DNA of 64,000 bases from Dryomyza anilis (GCA_951804985.1 OX638130.1:32372554-32436553); one strand, 5' to 3'; counted from the first letter of the stretch, positions 34,251 to 47,770 are shown. Notes: generated by a model not told the origin, from the sequence alone. Numbers and translations are program-made.

Positions 34251-34867
34251 TTTGGATTTAGAATGCTTACTTTAAAATGTGATCCTTTGATCAGAACTCA
34301 CCAACAACCCTTGAAAGTGGTTCTATCATAAACCTTCAAAAAAAAAAATATGCCAGAGGATTTACAGAATTGTGGCAGCACTAGGAGTTGAAGAAAATGT
34401 TTGTATGGCCAGATAGGTGAATCCATTGCGAACTGAACCCAATAATTTTTATGATGATTTTTGGAAGCATTATAGCCAACAACCATGTTTAGCTACATGT
34501 CCACTGCTTTTGGGCATTGTAAACTGGTTCTGTCGGCTTAAGTAAATAATTCACATACATGTCAATGATACTAATTGATAGATATTGATAATGCCTGTCG
34601 ATCCATGTATAATTTGCTATGAGTATCCTGTTTTTTTGTCCACAAATCCAGAGAAACCTCAAAATCCGTCAACTTTTTGCCAATTGTCAAAATGCTCTTG
34701 TTTTTCTTTTCAGCTGTCAAACGCGTGTTTTGTTCCAATTCCACCCGTTCCGATTTTTTTGAAAGAAAATAGTTGTTGAAAAAAAAGTTGTTAACTTCAC
34801 ACTCGCCTATTTTGAACATCAAGATTGTTACAATATTATCGGAAATAACAATAAATTTCAGAGAGAG

Positions 34868-35320
34868 TATGTTTTGCTCTCGGTGTGGAAAACAATGCCA
34901 ACTCTAAATAGAATAGGTAATTCTTATACATTTAACTAAATTTTACTTTTTCTTTTATCATTGAAGCCTACTACATTATTGCGTATGCTCGTTGGACATT
35001 CATGGAAATTTTGTAAGTCGTTACGGCATCAAAACACAGGTGAACACATTGCGTATTTCGCGTCTTATGGTGAGCGCAATAACTGATTGTCAGCTTTCTA
35101 TGCGCATATTCAACCTGTCCAGCCGAAGTTTACACATTTGGATGCCATCTGTCCCGTCAATTGCCGAACATGTGGAAACGTGCTGTAACTCTGCGGGGCA
35201 ATATGTACTGCTATCATGTGGGAGGTGCCAACGCATGCGAATGGTTTCACATTGCGGCAGCATGAGTAGCAACGGTGTGACGACTGTGGTTTCAGAAAGT
35301 GATGGAATTTGTTAAGGTTT
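34868..35320 (+). pseudogene. Possible two-exon gene relic, unidentified
   Basis: A short block (34868-34913) ends at a GTAATT donor-like site, and a 65-base AT-rich gap ends in ATTGAAG (34967). The following 350 bases are GC-richer than the surroundings and are open in three overlapping ways. One frame is open for 107 codons (NTLRISRLMVSAITDCQLSM). A second has GEHIAYFASYGERNN and KFTHLDAICPVNCRTCGNVL separated by stops. Composition suggests decayed coding DNA. No family recognised. Confidence 0.35.
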
Positions 35321-35400
35321 GTATTATCTTTTGCAAATTTGTTTAACTTTATTTTAAAACTTTATTTAAATCTTTCATTAAAATATATTTAAGTTTGTTA

Positions 35401-35685
35401 ATATAATAAATAATAATATAATAGCTCTCTCACCATTTTGAGCTGTGCGTGTTATATTTGTACTCAAAGTGGTGGGACCTACAGTTTATTGCCGAATCAG
35501 AACGGCGGGTGAGAACTTTTCATAGGCAATGTTTTACTCTCGTAGGTTTGCCATTTACTGCCGAGAGGTAGCGCGGTATAGAAAAATGTTTCTATGAAAA
35601 GATGTTGTTAGCCCCAGTCCAGGCTTGAACCGGGGACCTTTCGGCTCGCAGTCCAACGCACTAACCACTGAGCTACCGCGGCTAT
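35401..35685 (-). mobile_element. tRNA-derived SINE, copy 4, internal deletion
   Basis: Inverted copy with head at 35606-35685 and tail AATAATATAATAG at about 35412-35424. Compared with copies 2 and 6 it lacks the 36 bases TTTGGCGCTACAG...GGCCGAG next to the tail. The tail itself is kept, so this is an internal deletion and not a 3' truncation. Confidence 0.9.
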
Positions 35686-35722
35686 ATTATAATAGGGTTG
35701 TGATATATGGATAGTTGTTATA

Positions 35723-36260
35723 CAGTTGCGTGCAACTAATTAGGAACGCATCAAGTATAAACATAACCATCGCTATAACTCAAATATTATCTCAGGTCAT
35801 AACTACTTTTATATATATTTTTTAAACTTCTAAGTAGATGGTTACTTTAAAATTCAACCTTTTTTTACTAGTGTCAATCAAATGTGTACTTAAAGATCGA
35901 TGACTATAGCCCACAAACTAAAAACAATCCGTGATTAGAAACGAATTAAACCTGATTAGAAAATGAATTAAACATATTTTATATCTAAAAAATCAAAAAT
36001 ATTTGATGAAAACCAATATTTTTAATGACTACGTCGAAGGCACGTTTGGCATATTTGCAATTAATTTATTGCTAACATATTTTGGAATCGCTCTCGATTC
36101 TAATTTTGCCATTTCGTCAATATCAGCAAAAATTACCTTTTTATTCTGGCTAATCTATTTTTGTAAATGCTCCCACAAATTTCATATCCAATATGTCAAC
36201 TACACCCAAAGAACGGATCTGTTGGGGCAACTGTCTTTTTTTGCCAACCGATTTATTTAG
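35723..36260 (-). mobile_element. Tc1-like remnant, family CAGTTGCGTGCAAC, copy 2
   Basis: The terminal repeat CAGTTGCGTGCAACTAATTAG after TA is at 35723. The next 400 bases parallel the copies at 16910 and (inverted) 49570-50086, including GATTCTAATTTTGCCATTTC near 36096. Only the end of a transposase region is represented, with stops. No second terminal repeat found. Confidence 0.7.
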
Positions 36261-36690
36261 CTCTGTCAACATTCGACTGATTCAGTTGTTGCAACACCGC
36301 GTATCAGTTCATACAGCTAATGAATACAATTGACACAACCAATTTTAGTTGTGGTAGCTAATTTAATTATAAGAAATCGGCCAATTTTACCAAGCTCTAG
36401 CGCACCAACGTGTTGCAAACACGAAGTCAACGTCACAACAGCGTTCCAGAGATCGAACCTTGCCGACGATTCGTTGTGCTGCTGACTTCGTGTTTGGTAG
36501 AACAACTAATTTTAACATATACGTGTTCAAATTTTTGAAAAAAAATAAATCAATTCTGTTTTTTTCATTTAGAATATTTTATTTAGCTTATTGATTTCTT
36601 TTAATACAAACGACAAAAAATATAAGTAAAATTTATTTTCATAGTTTAAATTTTCCTTTATTAAATTTATTTTAAATTCATTTGGATTTT
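36261..36690. other. Short palindromic region, no gene
   Basis: AACACGAAGTCAAC (about 36418) is inverted at 36482-36495 (TGACTTCGTGTTT). ACAACCAATTTTAGTTGT and AGAACAACTAATTTT are also related. Could be a small MITE. No coding sequence supported. Confidence 0.35.
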
Positions 36691-37745
36691 TAAAAGATCC
36701 CTGAAAAAAGAAATGGAAAAGAGCACTACATTGCTCCAATATACTATTTGTTGCAGCTTCTGCTGACAGCCATCTTGTTCCACAAATGTTTAAAATATTG
36801 TCTTCCGGTGTATTAAAATACTCTTTAAACGAATTTAATTCTAAACATCGTTTAGACGATTTTTTAAAAAAATTGTAAATTGATGAAATTAATTCTTCGA
36901 CATTTAAAGGAAGTTTTCCGAGGACTTAGAAGAACATAAATGGTGGGAATGACACGTACAAGCTAAATAAAACATGTTTGGATTAATTTAAAAAAAAAGG
37001 GATTTTAACTCACTTATGTGACCTTTCATCGCAGCCGCGTTATCGGTACCCAATCCTATTACATTTATAAAAGGTATATTATTTTTTTCCAATCGCGAAA
37101 CAATTATATTAAAAATGTTTTCCGCTGTAGATTTTTCCAAAAACGGAAGCCCAAAAAAAACATCGCGAACTTTATTTATTTTTAAGTACCGAGCAACAAT
37201 GACTAAATATTTTTTGTTAGTGCAATCTGTTGACTTATCAACAATTAATGAAAATTCCGATGCACGTAAATCACTTGAAATCTTTTCTTCCGAAAACTGC
37301 GCAATGTTTTTTATTAGTTGTCTACCCTTCGTTGTACCACATTTCAATGGGTGACTATTTGGAATACAAATATTTAAAAAATTTGAAAAAACGTCGATTT
37401 TACGCAAAGCAAAATGTTCGTTTACGCACATCATAACATGTATAATTTGCTTTCGTACTTTATCTTTTAACAAATTATAAGCTTTAGTTTTTAAAATACT
37501 AGAATATGCTGCAGGTGTAGTGTTAAGTATTTTAAAGTTTTTGATATGTTTCCTTGAAGCGCTGTGTCTCCTTAGATGCATCTGGTTGTTGGTGAAAGGT
37601 GTAGATCAACATTTGAAGTACGCTTGACCTTTTTTTTTGAGATACCCATTCATAAATTTCTGTCCATTTCGGTAGAAATTTCTGTTTATAATTGAGTTTT
37701 TTACACCTTTGTGAAACATCGTCCAAACTTGGATTTACATCACTA
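36690..37745 (-). pseudogene. hAT/DUF4371-type transposase relic
   Basis: The minus strand starts with KQKFLPKWTEIYEWVSQ, as in TTF-type zinc-finger transposase relatives. The frame shifts within the zinc-finger region and resumes at 37581 as HSASRKHIKNFKIL. It is then open for 197 codons through FSLIVDKSTDCTNKKYLVIV, LPFLEKSTAENIFNIIVS and GLGTDNAAAMKG, a DUF4371-like RNase H core with acidic residues in DKSTD and GTDNA. Another break near 36985 is followed by KLPLNVEELISSIYNFFKKS and CGTRWLSAEAATNSILEQ, also characteristic of the family. The C-terminal dimerisation region is absent. A transposon relic, not a host gene; terminal repeats not identified. Confidence 0.75.
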
Positions 37746-39540
37746 AATAAAAAAAAAATATATATTTTTAATTATTTGTTTTGATTGCCTTAAACTTAAT
37801 TTTCTTATGCCAATAAGATATATTAGTCGTGTGGTTTGGCATCGCTATCAACGCTTAAAAATATTTTCTATACAAAAAATATTTTACTTAACAGGTATAT
37901 CTATTGAAGCTTAACTCATAAGCGTCGATAGACAAATTAATTTTAAAAATTTGTCAAAAATTAAAAATTTAAGCGACCAGGCAATTTCGAATATGGTTAC
38001 CAAAGGAGCGAAAATCAATATGTTTCATATTCACATATTAAAAAAATTGACAATTATGACATATAAAATGAGTGAAGCCAAATTATGATTTGGTATATAT
38101 TTTGTAGCTGAGATCACTCTAAGTTTGGGTATGAAAACAATTCATTTAAAGGTTTTATTCTGATTTGAATTGGTACTACGAGATATTTTAAAAATCAATT
38201 AAAATTTATTAAATTCAAATTAATGCTGTAAACGAATTGATATCAAACAACCATTTTCATATTCAAACTCAGTGATGTCTCATCGACAAAAAATTTGATA
38301 TGAACTTGCTTTTCAAATACAAATAAAATCCTTTAACGAATTGATTCAGAAAAACTGGAATACAAGTGTATTTAATTTTTTATCGTACTTTAAGAATGTA
38401 GAACACATGAAGTGCAGCTAAAAATTGTATTTTGTCTTACGATGTATTAGGCAGCGATGACAGCGATACAAAAAAAATACGGCTATTATTTTATTAGAAA
38501 AGCCTGAATATAACCCATTAAGCAAAAAAATACACCGCCTATGAAAAAGCTCGAGAAACAGGTTTTTATTTTTTATGGGTGATAACCCTGAGGTCATTTT
38601 TTTATTTTTATAATTTTTAGCTACACTTAGTTTTTTTTTAATCCAAAAACCAGTTGTGACCTTGGATGGATTTAGATTTTTAGTCGGTTCTGGGGAGCCG
38701 AGTCTCCAATAATGTTTCGATGTTCATCTCATCTTAATTAGATTCGTTTTTTTGCAATTACTCTATATATTTATTAATTTAAAATTTTGTGGGCTTGTTT
38801 GAGTAGATGTCAAAATATTTTTTTAATGGGCGTTTTCGTAAATCTTTTCAGAGCAAAGTTCTGAACATGATTTAAATATTCCGAATATTGTCAGAATCGA
38901 ACGCAAACTGAACTCAGCCTAAAGACTCTGATTTAAATTACAAACAACTTGATCAGCATTTGTCAAGTTCGCATAAAGTCTTGTGTTCGACTAGTACAAT
39001 TAACGTCAAAATCAGTACTGTTCAGCCAGCTCGATAAAATAAAATCAAGCACATCGAGGCTATTCTGAACAACCGACTTCTATAATCTGAGCGAATAAAC
39101 AAACACAAACTACTGACTCTGAATGTTCAGAGTTTAAAAATAAACGCATATATTATTTTGACAGTTCGAGCTCAGTTCACATAACCACGTTCTAGCAAAA
39201 CTCTAAAAAATGCTTTTAAAGTTGACATATGATTTGAGTAAACTATTTTATGGCAGGCATCAAAGTAAATAAAAATCTTAGTATACAGATCGATTGATTG
39301 ACCATTAAAGAACAACTCATAGAATAAAATTTTTTCTGGTAGAAAATCACAAATAAATTTTTAGACGTAGCAAAATATCATAAGCTAGAAACTCGCAATT
39401 AAACTTACTTTTTTTGTTTCCCCTTTCCTTTAAAAAAAGTCTTTTATAGTTTTATTTCTTTTTATGTTGTTCATTTGTATTTTTTTCTTTGTTTGCACCT
39501 CAATTAAATTTGTTCACACAAAAATGCAACAACCGTTAGA
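37746..39540. other. AT-rich DNA, no gene seen
   Basis: About 1.8 kb without a supported coding region, RNA gene or clear element end. Confidence 0.4.
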
Positions 39541-39552
39541 AAAATAGTACAA

Positions 39553-39735
<183 letters not shown>

Positions 39736-39754
39736 CGTGTTTACTATAAATATT

Positions 39755-39902
39755 GTATGGAAGCTAGGCGTGGTAGTTGATAATAACCGTCCATTTTTTG
39801 TAACACGGTTTGTACTTAAGACATTTGAGTATGGAAGCTAGGCGTGGTAGTTGACAATAACCGTCCATTTTTTGTAACACGGTTTGTACTTAAGACATTT
39901 GA
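39755..39902 (+). repeat. Two-copy 74-bp tandem duplication
   Basis: The unit starting GTATGGAAGCTAGGCGTGG occurs at 39755-39828 and again at 39829-39902 with a single difference (GAT/GAC). Very recent duplication just beyond the TA tract. Confidence 0.95.
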
Positions 39903-40286
39903 GTATATATCAGTTTTTATTGATGTATCTCAAACCAATCCGAAATTATGGTGATTTATATAGTAAAAAACAGGATTTTCAAAGTTAAGAAAAAAATGGA
40001 AGAAAAATTCTTACCACTCCAAATCAAAGTGGAATGATCTTAGTTTAATGTCAAGAATTTATGTAAATTTTTTCAGAATTTTAAAAAGGCAGTTTTGGAT
40101 GCTGTGGTGCAAAACAACAAAAATCGTGTTTTTAGAGTTTGCAAAGGGGGGGCAATAGAAAACTGAAAAATTAAATTTAAACTTCATTGACCAATAATAA
40201 AAACATATTAATTAAGAATTAAAAATACATATATATGTGCAAAAGTGTTTTTTTTATTCCCTCCCCGCGCATTTTCGAATAGGTGG

Positions 40287-43200
40287 AGGGAAAAAATAAT
40301 ATCTGCATAAAAAACTAGACCTCGGTAATGGAAAAATCCCAGGTAATCCGGACTTGAACCCGCAAAATTGACTAAAAAATGGTTCATAGTTTCATTGATG
40401 TATAACTTTAGAACTGGTAGTTTAATCGTATTTTGTAATATAAGTCAATTTATGTAGAATAAAGAGATAAACATTTTATGCCTATTTACTTTTTACCTAT
40501 GTGTGACCGTTCTTGGTGTTTTAAGCTGTCAAAGTCAAAGTTTGCTTGTTTTAAACGTCTCTAAAAACAATAAAAGGGGGGTGAATTATATATGCTATAC
40601 ACCACTGACTAGGAAATTCAATGAAGAATAATATACTTTTTTTTAGCAATATGTTTTTCAATACATAACAGCATTTCAAGTTCAAAATTTTTCAAAAAAC
40701 TTAGTTTTTTTTTTATTTTTATGTTTTACAGCAAAAATAAACAGAGTGGCATATGGTGCACGCTGTATTCTTAGTTAAAACAAAAATGCATGCAAAAAAA
40801 TATGTTCAATAACACAACGAAGATGTCATTAAATTTATTCAATTCATATCAAAAAACATAAAGAACATCGCAAAATGAACACAAGATTAACTAAATTAAC
40901 ATTTATTAACACTTATGAATTTATAAAATGTTTTTACGAATCGAAACATGCACTTTGATTTAAATATTCAATACATTTTTTTTTCGAAAAATTGTTTGAC
41001 GGCAAATTTTTATAGAACTGCTCCATTGTATGCAGAATTAATTGTTTGTGCTATTCCTGGTGTGTTAGCACACCTTTAAACCTTGTAATAAGAGCAATTT
41101 CTCGTTCTGCAGTAGCATTTACCACCAATAATTTTTTAATAATTTCTTTTGCCGAAATGTAACTTGAATTTTGCTCCCAAAGAGTTGGGTCTGTCATCAA
41201 AAAACTTTTATTAATATTTGTAATTTTTTCATTTAGTATGGTGTCGAAAAAGAAGTTAGTGTTTTTGGTAACAAAGTCGCATAAGTCAGCAGACATGAGT
41301 TCCTCTACTGACAAATGTACTCGTTTTGGACGATCAGGATGTCCACCTTTTTTCAAATTTAATACCATTTTTCTCTTAATTTTAACATCTACTTCATCAT
41401 CTAAGAAGGCCAATCCAATATTGCACTCAATTAAATACCATAGATGTCCACGTAATTTATTTTGGTTTACTTCTCCTATATGGCTATCTATGGTTTTAAA
41501 GTACTCCAGCTCTTTGAGTAATTTTAAATCATTGGTCGGCGCTTTTGGTGCCACTTGACACAGAAACCAGTGCTTTAAATAAATTTTAACTATGAAACTA
41601 TTAAATCTGCGAATATTTTTCAAAAGTGGAGCTGAAATGATTATATAAAAATGCATAAATGTTTTCGAAGTAAAACAAAAATTAATTATAAATAAGACTT
41701 ACCCGAAATGGGAAATTGCTTTCTATAAAGAAAAATTTTTAAGGAGTAGATGATTTTTGCCATCCATCTAGCTTGGCTGATAGCACCAGGTTGTGACATT
41801 TTATAATTCGGTATTTCTTCTCCAATAAACAGTGAACATAATTTTAACATTTCTATATAATCGTGCCTGGTACTTTCTACTTTATTTTGAATTTGATCTT
41901 TAATAAAATTTTTTAAATCATTCCGTATGTCCTCAGGAAAATATTTAGCCTCATCTGGATCTGTAGTACCAAGTTCAAAACTGTCCTGCTGCAATTCAGG
42001 CCATGTTTTTCGAAAAATTTCGAATAATGCAATTTTTGGACCTGATGTTGTTGGCTCTACAGTTACTTTAATTGCAGCTCCAGCCAGCAACTCCATGATA
42101 TGATGTCTACATGCTAAATGTAACAACTGCCTTTTTAATTTCTGTTCTACAACAGCGCAAGCTCCAATAGAAGTGCTAGTATTACTTGCTGTTGTATCGA
42201 AGTACATAGCCATAACGTTATTTTGCATATTCCAATCCATTAAAGCAGAATAAACAGCAGCATCTTCGATAGCACCGCTTTGTTTGACAAATTTTGGAAT
42301 TCCTAGTTTTTTGGAATTGCCACAAGAAGACAAAATAATGGCTAATCTGTTGCATTTTAATTGGTCTACATTTGTACAATCCTCCAATATTTTGGCATCC
42401 CAATGTACGGTAAAAGCAGTATTTGGAGAAAACTGATTTTTAATTGTTTTGAAAATATGTTCTCTACATTTAAGACGATGCATTCTAATGTGTTCTGGAG
42501 AAATTTGCAAGCATTTAACATCGTGACCTAAATTGCTTGCTGTTTGACCAATAATTATAGCAGCTCCAACGTTACTTATTTGGTATCTATCCAAAGCTTG
42601 AGTCAATCCAGATTCAACTAAATTTTTAAGTGGTTCTACCTCTTTTTGCCTAAACATTTTTCTTGGAGGCACATAAACCGATCCATCTTCTTCAGATTCT
42701 GTCCCATCACCACTTTCGCTCCTCCCTACTTCGACTATGTTTACATCATCGCTATCATAAGGGCTTTCTGATACATTATCAGAGTTTAAAGATAATTTTG
42801 TACGTACTGCTTCCATTGATTCACGATGATCATTCAGAAAATTTATCACTTGTAGTTTGTTTTCTTTCTTTAAATTTTCAATGGCATCAACATGCGATGC
42901 ATCATATAAAATATCCAAAGAATTAAGGAAGTTTTGTGTCTGAACATATTTTTTTTTGTGTTTTTGAATTTTGCAGTACTCTTTGTAATTTCTTAAAAAA
43001 AAAATTCTATTCCATCCTTTCTTTTTTTTGGAATTTCGAATGACTGGTAATTTTGTAATAGTTCTTTTGCAACAACAGAAACACTTTTTTTTACATTTTG
43101 TTTTTCGTTTTGTATCAAATAGAGTAGTCTTCCAAAAACATATTTTTTACTTGGTAACATTTTTTTGATAAAACTCTTTTTTTACAACCTACAACAAGAT

Positions 43201-44157
43201 AATTTATGGTATATTAAACATATTAAATAATTAAAATAATATATTTTTATATACTTGCCTATTAAATATGTGCTTCGAGATATAACTTCGCTATTCATGT
43301 TTAATATTACAAAGAATTCCAATTTTAATATATTATATAAGAATTCAAATTTTAATATATACATATAAGTAGGAGAAATGACAGTCGGAATATAGCGATA
43401 TATGTTACTAAGAATTGTTTCCGTAAAATTCAGTTGAACGTAACTACCTGGTTTTTTAACTAATAAAAAAGGTCAATCAATTTATTTTTAAAAATATAAT
43501 TTATCATAATTTTATTTTATTACTTAGCTTAAGAAAGCGAATACGAAATGGCGATTGTTTTTTTTTTTAATTTAACTTTTAAGTATACCATTTATTCAGT
43601 CCAGATTTTGGGGGTATATATATATAAAATATCGTATATGTCAAAATTTCTTTTGATTTCAAGACCTAGAACGTACGTGCACCATATGCCACTCTCTTTA
43701 TTTTTGCTGTAAAACATAAAAATAACAAAAAAAACTCAGTTTTTTGAAAATTTTTGAACTTGAAATGCTGTTATGTATTGAAAAACATATTGTTAAAAGT
43801 AAAAAAAGTATATTATTCTACATTGAATTCCCTAGTCAGTGGTGTATAGCATATATAATTCACCCCCTCCTATTATTTTTAGAGACGTTTAAAAAAAAGT
43901 AACATGAACACTTTGACTTTGACAGCTAAAAACACCAAGAACGGTCACACATAGGTAAAAAGTGAATAGGCATAAAATGTTTATCTCCTTATTCTACATA
44001 AATTGAGTATATATACGATTAAACTACCAGTTCTAAAGTTATACATCAATGAAACTATGAACCATTTGTTAGTCAATTTTGCGGGTTTAAGTCCGGATTA
44101 CCTGGGATTTTTCCATTACCGAGGTCTAGTTTTTTACGCAGATATTATTTTTTTCCT
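40287..44157 (-). mobile_element. DNA transposon with ~480-bp terminal inverted repeats, nearly intact
   Basis: About 3.87 kb. The left repeat (40287-40765) and right repeat (43680-44157) are inverted copies over roughly 480 bases at high identity, starting GGAAAAAATAATATCTGC outside and ending GTGGCATATGGTGCACG inside. Between them lies one transposase gene on the minus strand with one short intron. No other element interrupts it. Its target duplication is not obvious, and I cannot assign a superfamily with confidence. Confidence 0.85.
41051..43160 (-). CDS. Transposase with one intron, one homopolymer frameshift
   Basis: Start ATG at 43160 (MLPSKKYVFGRLLYLIQ). Exon 1 runs to 41703, the intron is 41632-41702 (71 bases, GTAAGT...TTTCAG), and exon 2 is 41631-41051. 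The splice keeps frame: FPIS joins to APLLKNIRR. A run of ten T (complement of 42995-43004) brings an early stop; one more T would restore the frame that continues NYKEYCKIQ and DILYDASHVDAIENL. About 680 residues in all. The core has TVHWDAKIL, AMYFDTTASNTSTSIGACAV and LACRHHIMELL, with acidic residues placed like an RNase H-fold transposase. An acidic Ser-rich N-terminal segment (SESGDGTESEEDGS) precedes it. The end reads TAEREIALITRFKGVLTHQE and stops at 41053. The same frame stays coding-like for about 20 residues beyond, so the stop may be a late nonsense change. I know similar uncharacterised insect and cnidarian proteins by pattern only. Confidence 0.75.
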
Positions 44158-44204
44158 GTCTGTTTGAAATTATATAAAATAATATTAAAAGCTTATAAAT
44201 ACAA

Positions 44205-44357
44205 AAACCTAAAAAGTAGCAGATTTAATAAAAATGTACTCAAAATTTTCGGAAATGTAGCAGAAAAATCTGCTATGGTAGTAGGTAGTAGAATCTGTCA
44301 ATTTGAAATGAAAAGTAGCAGATCTGCTCCGATCGGAGCAGAATGTGAACGCTGGTG
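44205..44357 (+). repeat. Dispersed repeat with CTCCGATCGGAG palindrome
   Basis: AGTAGCAGATCTG, the 12-bp palindrome and AGAATGTGAACGCTGG parallel 18155-18260. It lies directly between the long-TIR transposon and the left end of the Tc1-type element. Element type unknown. Confidence 0.5.
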
Positions 44358-44699
44358 CTCAGTCGTGGTCCGGCATTTGGCCCATTATAAAAATTGAAGG
44401 TGTATGAACCATTTCCAGTATATTTCAACACTAAACGACGCACAGTGGTCCAAAATTGAAAAAAGCTGGCCAAAATTCTAAAAATTGTCTATTATGATTA
44501 AAGACAAGTAAACGTTCAATGTGTGATTCAAATTCGCGTGATTCGGTATAAAAATTGCAATGGTCTGACAAATTTTTTTGTTCAGAAAAAGTTCAAAATA
44601 TTTTTTGTTTAGTCAAATATGAACAAAAATTTATAAGAAATTCGTTTAATATGGGTAATATTAAGAGAAAGAAGATAACGCAGATGAAGGGAAGATGAT

Positions 44700-45088
44700 A
44701 AAGACGACATTGATGAAGAATACCAAGAGTATCAATCTTTTTTATCGTCCCTCTCACATCCATTTCTATTTTATATTAAAAATCACATTTTTTAAATATA
44801 AAGTTTGTTTTTTTTCGCAAAAGCCATTATTTGTAAAATATAAAACTGATTTGAAATGCTCCTACATTTCCCAACAAAACTGCATTAAAAGTTTAGGGGA
44901 ACAATGCGGAACACTTTAACTTTTTCAACTTTTAACAATTTACTTTTTGTTTTAGAGGCTAACATATATTGTATGATATCTTATTGGTTCTTTAGACTAG
45001 TTCCGTTTTTTGATGTATTATAAATTCTTAAAATATCTATTTATCATAATATAATATGAATTGTATTATTATAATATAATCTGAATTG
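44700..45088. other. Probable 5' non-coding part of the Tc1-type element
   Basis: AT-rich. One open frame of 74 codons here has no recognisable features. No gene supported. Confidence 0.35.
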
Positions 45089-45523
45089 TACACCGAAAAA
45101 ATCACTGTAGTAAATTATACTACATTTATGTCTTCGTTTGGAAAAAATGCAGTTCTACTACATTTTGATCGTTTTTTAACACATTTGTATTAATTCGTCA
45201 GGATTTTACTATACAATGTATTAGTAATTCGTTTTTTACATATTGCAGAATATGTAGTATGTATTTGTTTTCTGTACTTTTTATTTTTAAAATACGTGTA
45301 TTACATAATACATACAATGTATTATGCAATTATTTTGTGTATTATAGTTTAAAAATTAAATTATAAATTATTTACATTTATTTTCAAAAACAGCTAAGTT
45401 TTCTTTATATTTTTAAAACCAAATGTTTAGCGTTTCTAATAATAAAAAAATAATGTCCAATTTAAAATAATATTCGAATATATATGGAAGACTTGTCAAA
45501 AAGCCACCAATTTGTTAAAGCTG

Positions 45524-47683
45524 TACACCGAAAAAATTACTGTAGCAAATTATATACATTTTATGTCTTTGTTTTGAAAAAAATCATTTCTACTACATTT
45601 TGTTGGTTTTTAAATACATTTGCCTTTATTTGTCTTATTTTTTACTACACCATGTATTGAAAATTCGTTCTCTACATATTGCACAAACTGTATTGATGTT
45701 TTGTTTTTTGCTTTCATTTGAATTCGTGTGGGATCACTGACGAACGAATTACGAAAGGTCGTCCCTCGTGCAGGTGTAACCGAATTCTTTGGTTTCATAT
45801 TGCAGAAACTGTTTTTTTTTTGTTTTTTTTTTGCACAAGACGGATGACTGCGAAAGAGGCTTAGTTGCCACAAATTTTGATCCATTAAAATTTCGGTTCA
45901 CCTATTTGGAACTTGAACTGAAATGTATATGTAGATTAAAAAATTAAAGATCCTACGCAGTGCCATTAACGTGAATGTTTGTCCTGTAATAAAAAATAAA
46001 AAATATGCATGGCATAATAATATAAGTCTTTACGAACAGAGTTTTCGGGAAACTACAACTCTAATTTAACAAACGGTTCAAGTTTTCAGGTTAAAGCTTA
46101 TATTCTACCCCCTCTAATTTTTACGCGCACCCAAAAATATGCAATTTGTGAATATTTATTAAAATTGTGATTTTCTTTATTTTTTAAATTATGCTTTTGC
46201 GGATGTATATTTTTGCAACACAACTTTCCATAAACATATGTAGTTAATGTTAAAAATATATCGTGTATAATAATACGCATTTATTAAATTTTAAAGTTAA
46301 TTAGCTACATTATATATAAACAAGTTCCTTTTAGGTTCTTCATTTTATACTTGCCACAAATATGGAACATAATACATTTAATAATTTGCCACTTTCTGTC
46401 ACTTAATAGCAACAAAGTTAACTTCGCCCTTTATTGTATATGTTCCATTATCAGAATGAATGACTTATATATCACAGCATTGCGACATATTATTGCGTAT
46501 GTTAGATACATGATATTAGTCACCTCTTTGGGACTACATATTATTAGTTTTCAACACTGGTGTCAGAGGTAACTTAAAATTTACACATATGCCACAATAG
46601 TTTGTGGCAATTGTTGAGCCGTGGTTGCTTGGATAGTTTACCGCTGAATATTTTTGGTTTTAAAACTTAGTTGTCAACTCTGCAGTATACAAATATAGCA
46701 CGCAGCTGCAGATGAGTAGTTTGCTGATGTGACGCGCCATGACATTAGCACTGAGGCGGCAAATTTTTGTTGTTTTCAATGTTCGATCTCTCATTTTTCG
46801 ATCGCCGCCTGTATTCTGTTCAGGCAGTAATAGTTGATATGACATCTTTATGGTTTTACCATGGTATGGTTTTACGATCGCATGGTTTTACCATAGCATG
46901 TTATTCTTATGTGTTTTAACCGAAAAAAAAACACTTAAGTGTTTGCCATTCCTTTGAGTCGTCAGAACTGATGGTACTTAGTGGTGCTTCCATGTTATGA
47001 TCAGAAAAATAATTGTTTTATTTATTTATGTATTTATGTTAGATTTTTTTGTGCTTTTGGGTAACAATCTTTAGTTGTATTTGTACTACTCAACTAAATA
47101 GTTTTCAGATTTATAATTCTTGTATCTTATTTTTGGTATTAAAAAAATTATATTAATATTCATTCATATAATTTTCCGAATTTATTTATATTTTTATTTA
47201 TGTTAGATTTTGTTTGTGCTTGTGAGTAACCATCTTAAGTTGTATTTGTACTATACAACTACATAGTTTTCAGATTTATAATTCTTGTATCTTATTTTTG
47301 GTATTAACATTTTTTTATTAATATTCATTAATATAATTTTCCGAATTAATAAAAATAAATATGTTATTTAATAAATTATCACAAATATATAAAAAATATA
47401 TATAAAATAACTACATATTATTGTAAAATTAAAAGCATATGTAGTAATTTCTGTACATATTTCTGGACGTATAAATAAAGACAAAATGTAGGTTTTTTTA
47501 ATACATATGAATTGAAATTTTATATGGCAAAGCTGTTAAATTATGTAGTAATTTTCCATATAAAAACAACTACATCAGTTTAGTAAAAATAAATACATAT
47601 GCTTTTGGACGTAAATCAAATACATATGTATTTATTTTAAAGACATTTTTAGTTATTTTTAATACAGTATTTTTTTCGGTGTA
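45524..47683. mobile_element. Element with TACACCGAAAAA termini
   Basis: The left end TACACCGAAAAAATTACTGTAG (45524) is inverted at the right end as AATACAGTATTTTTTTCGGTGTA (47661-47683). A second, partial left end of the same family lies at 45089 in direct orientation. Subterminal regions on both sides are rich in TACTACAT / ATGTAGTA motifs. No transposase was recognised in the 2.1 kb between. Confidence 0.65.
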
Positions 47684-47770
47684 TATTTACATTAGCAGTA
47701 ATCTTAAAATCAACACACACTAAAACATACATTTTTTTTAATGAAAAAAGTACAAAGACCGTTACATATC

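Noticed and set aside
41051..42918. Host gene of unknown function
   Set aside because: Flanking ~480-bp inverted repeats and the RNase H-like core show it is a transposase.
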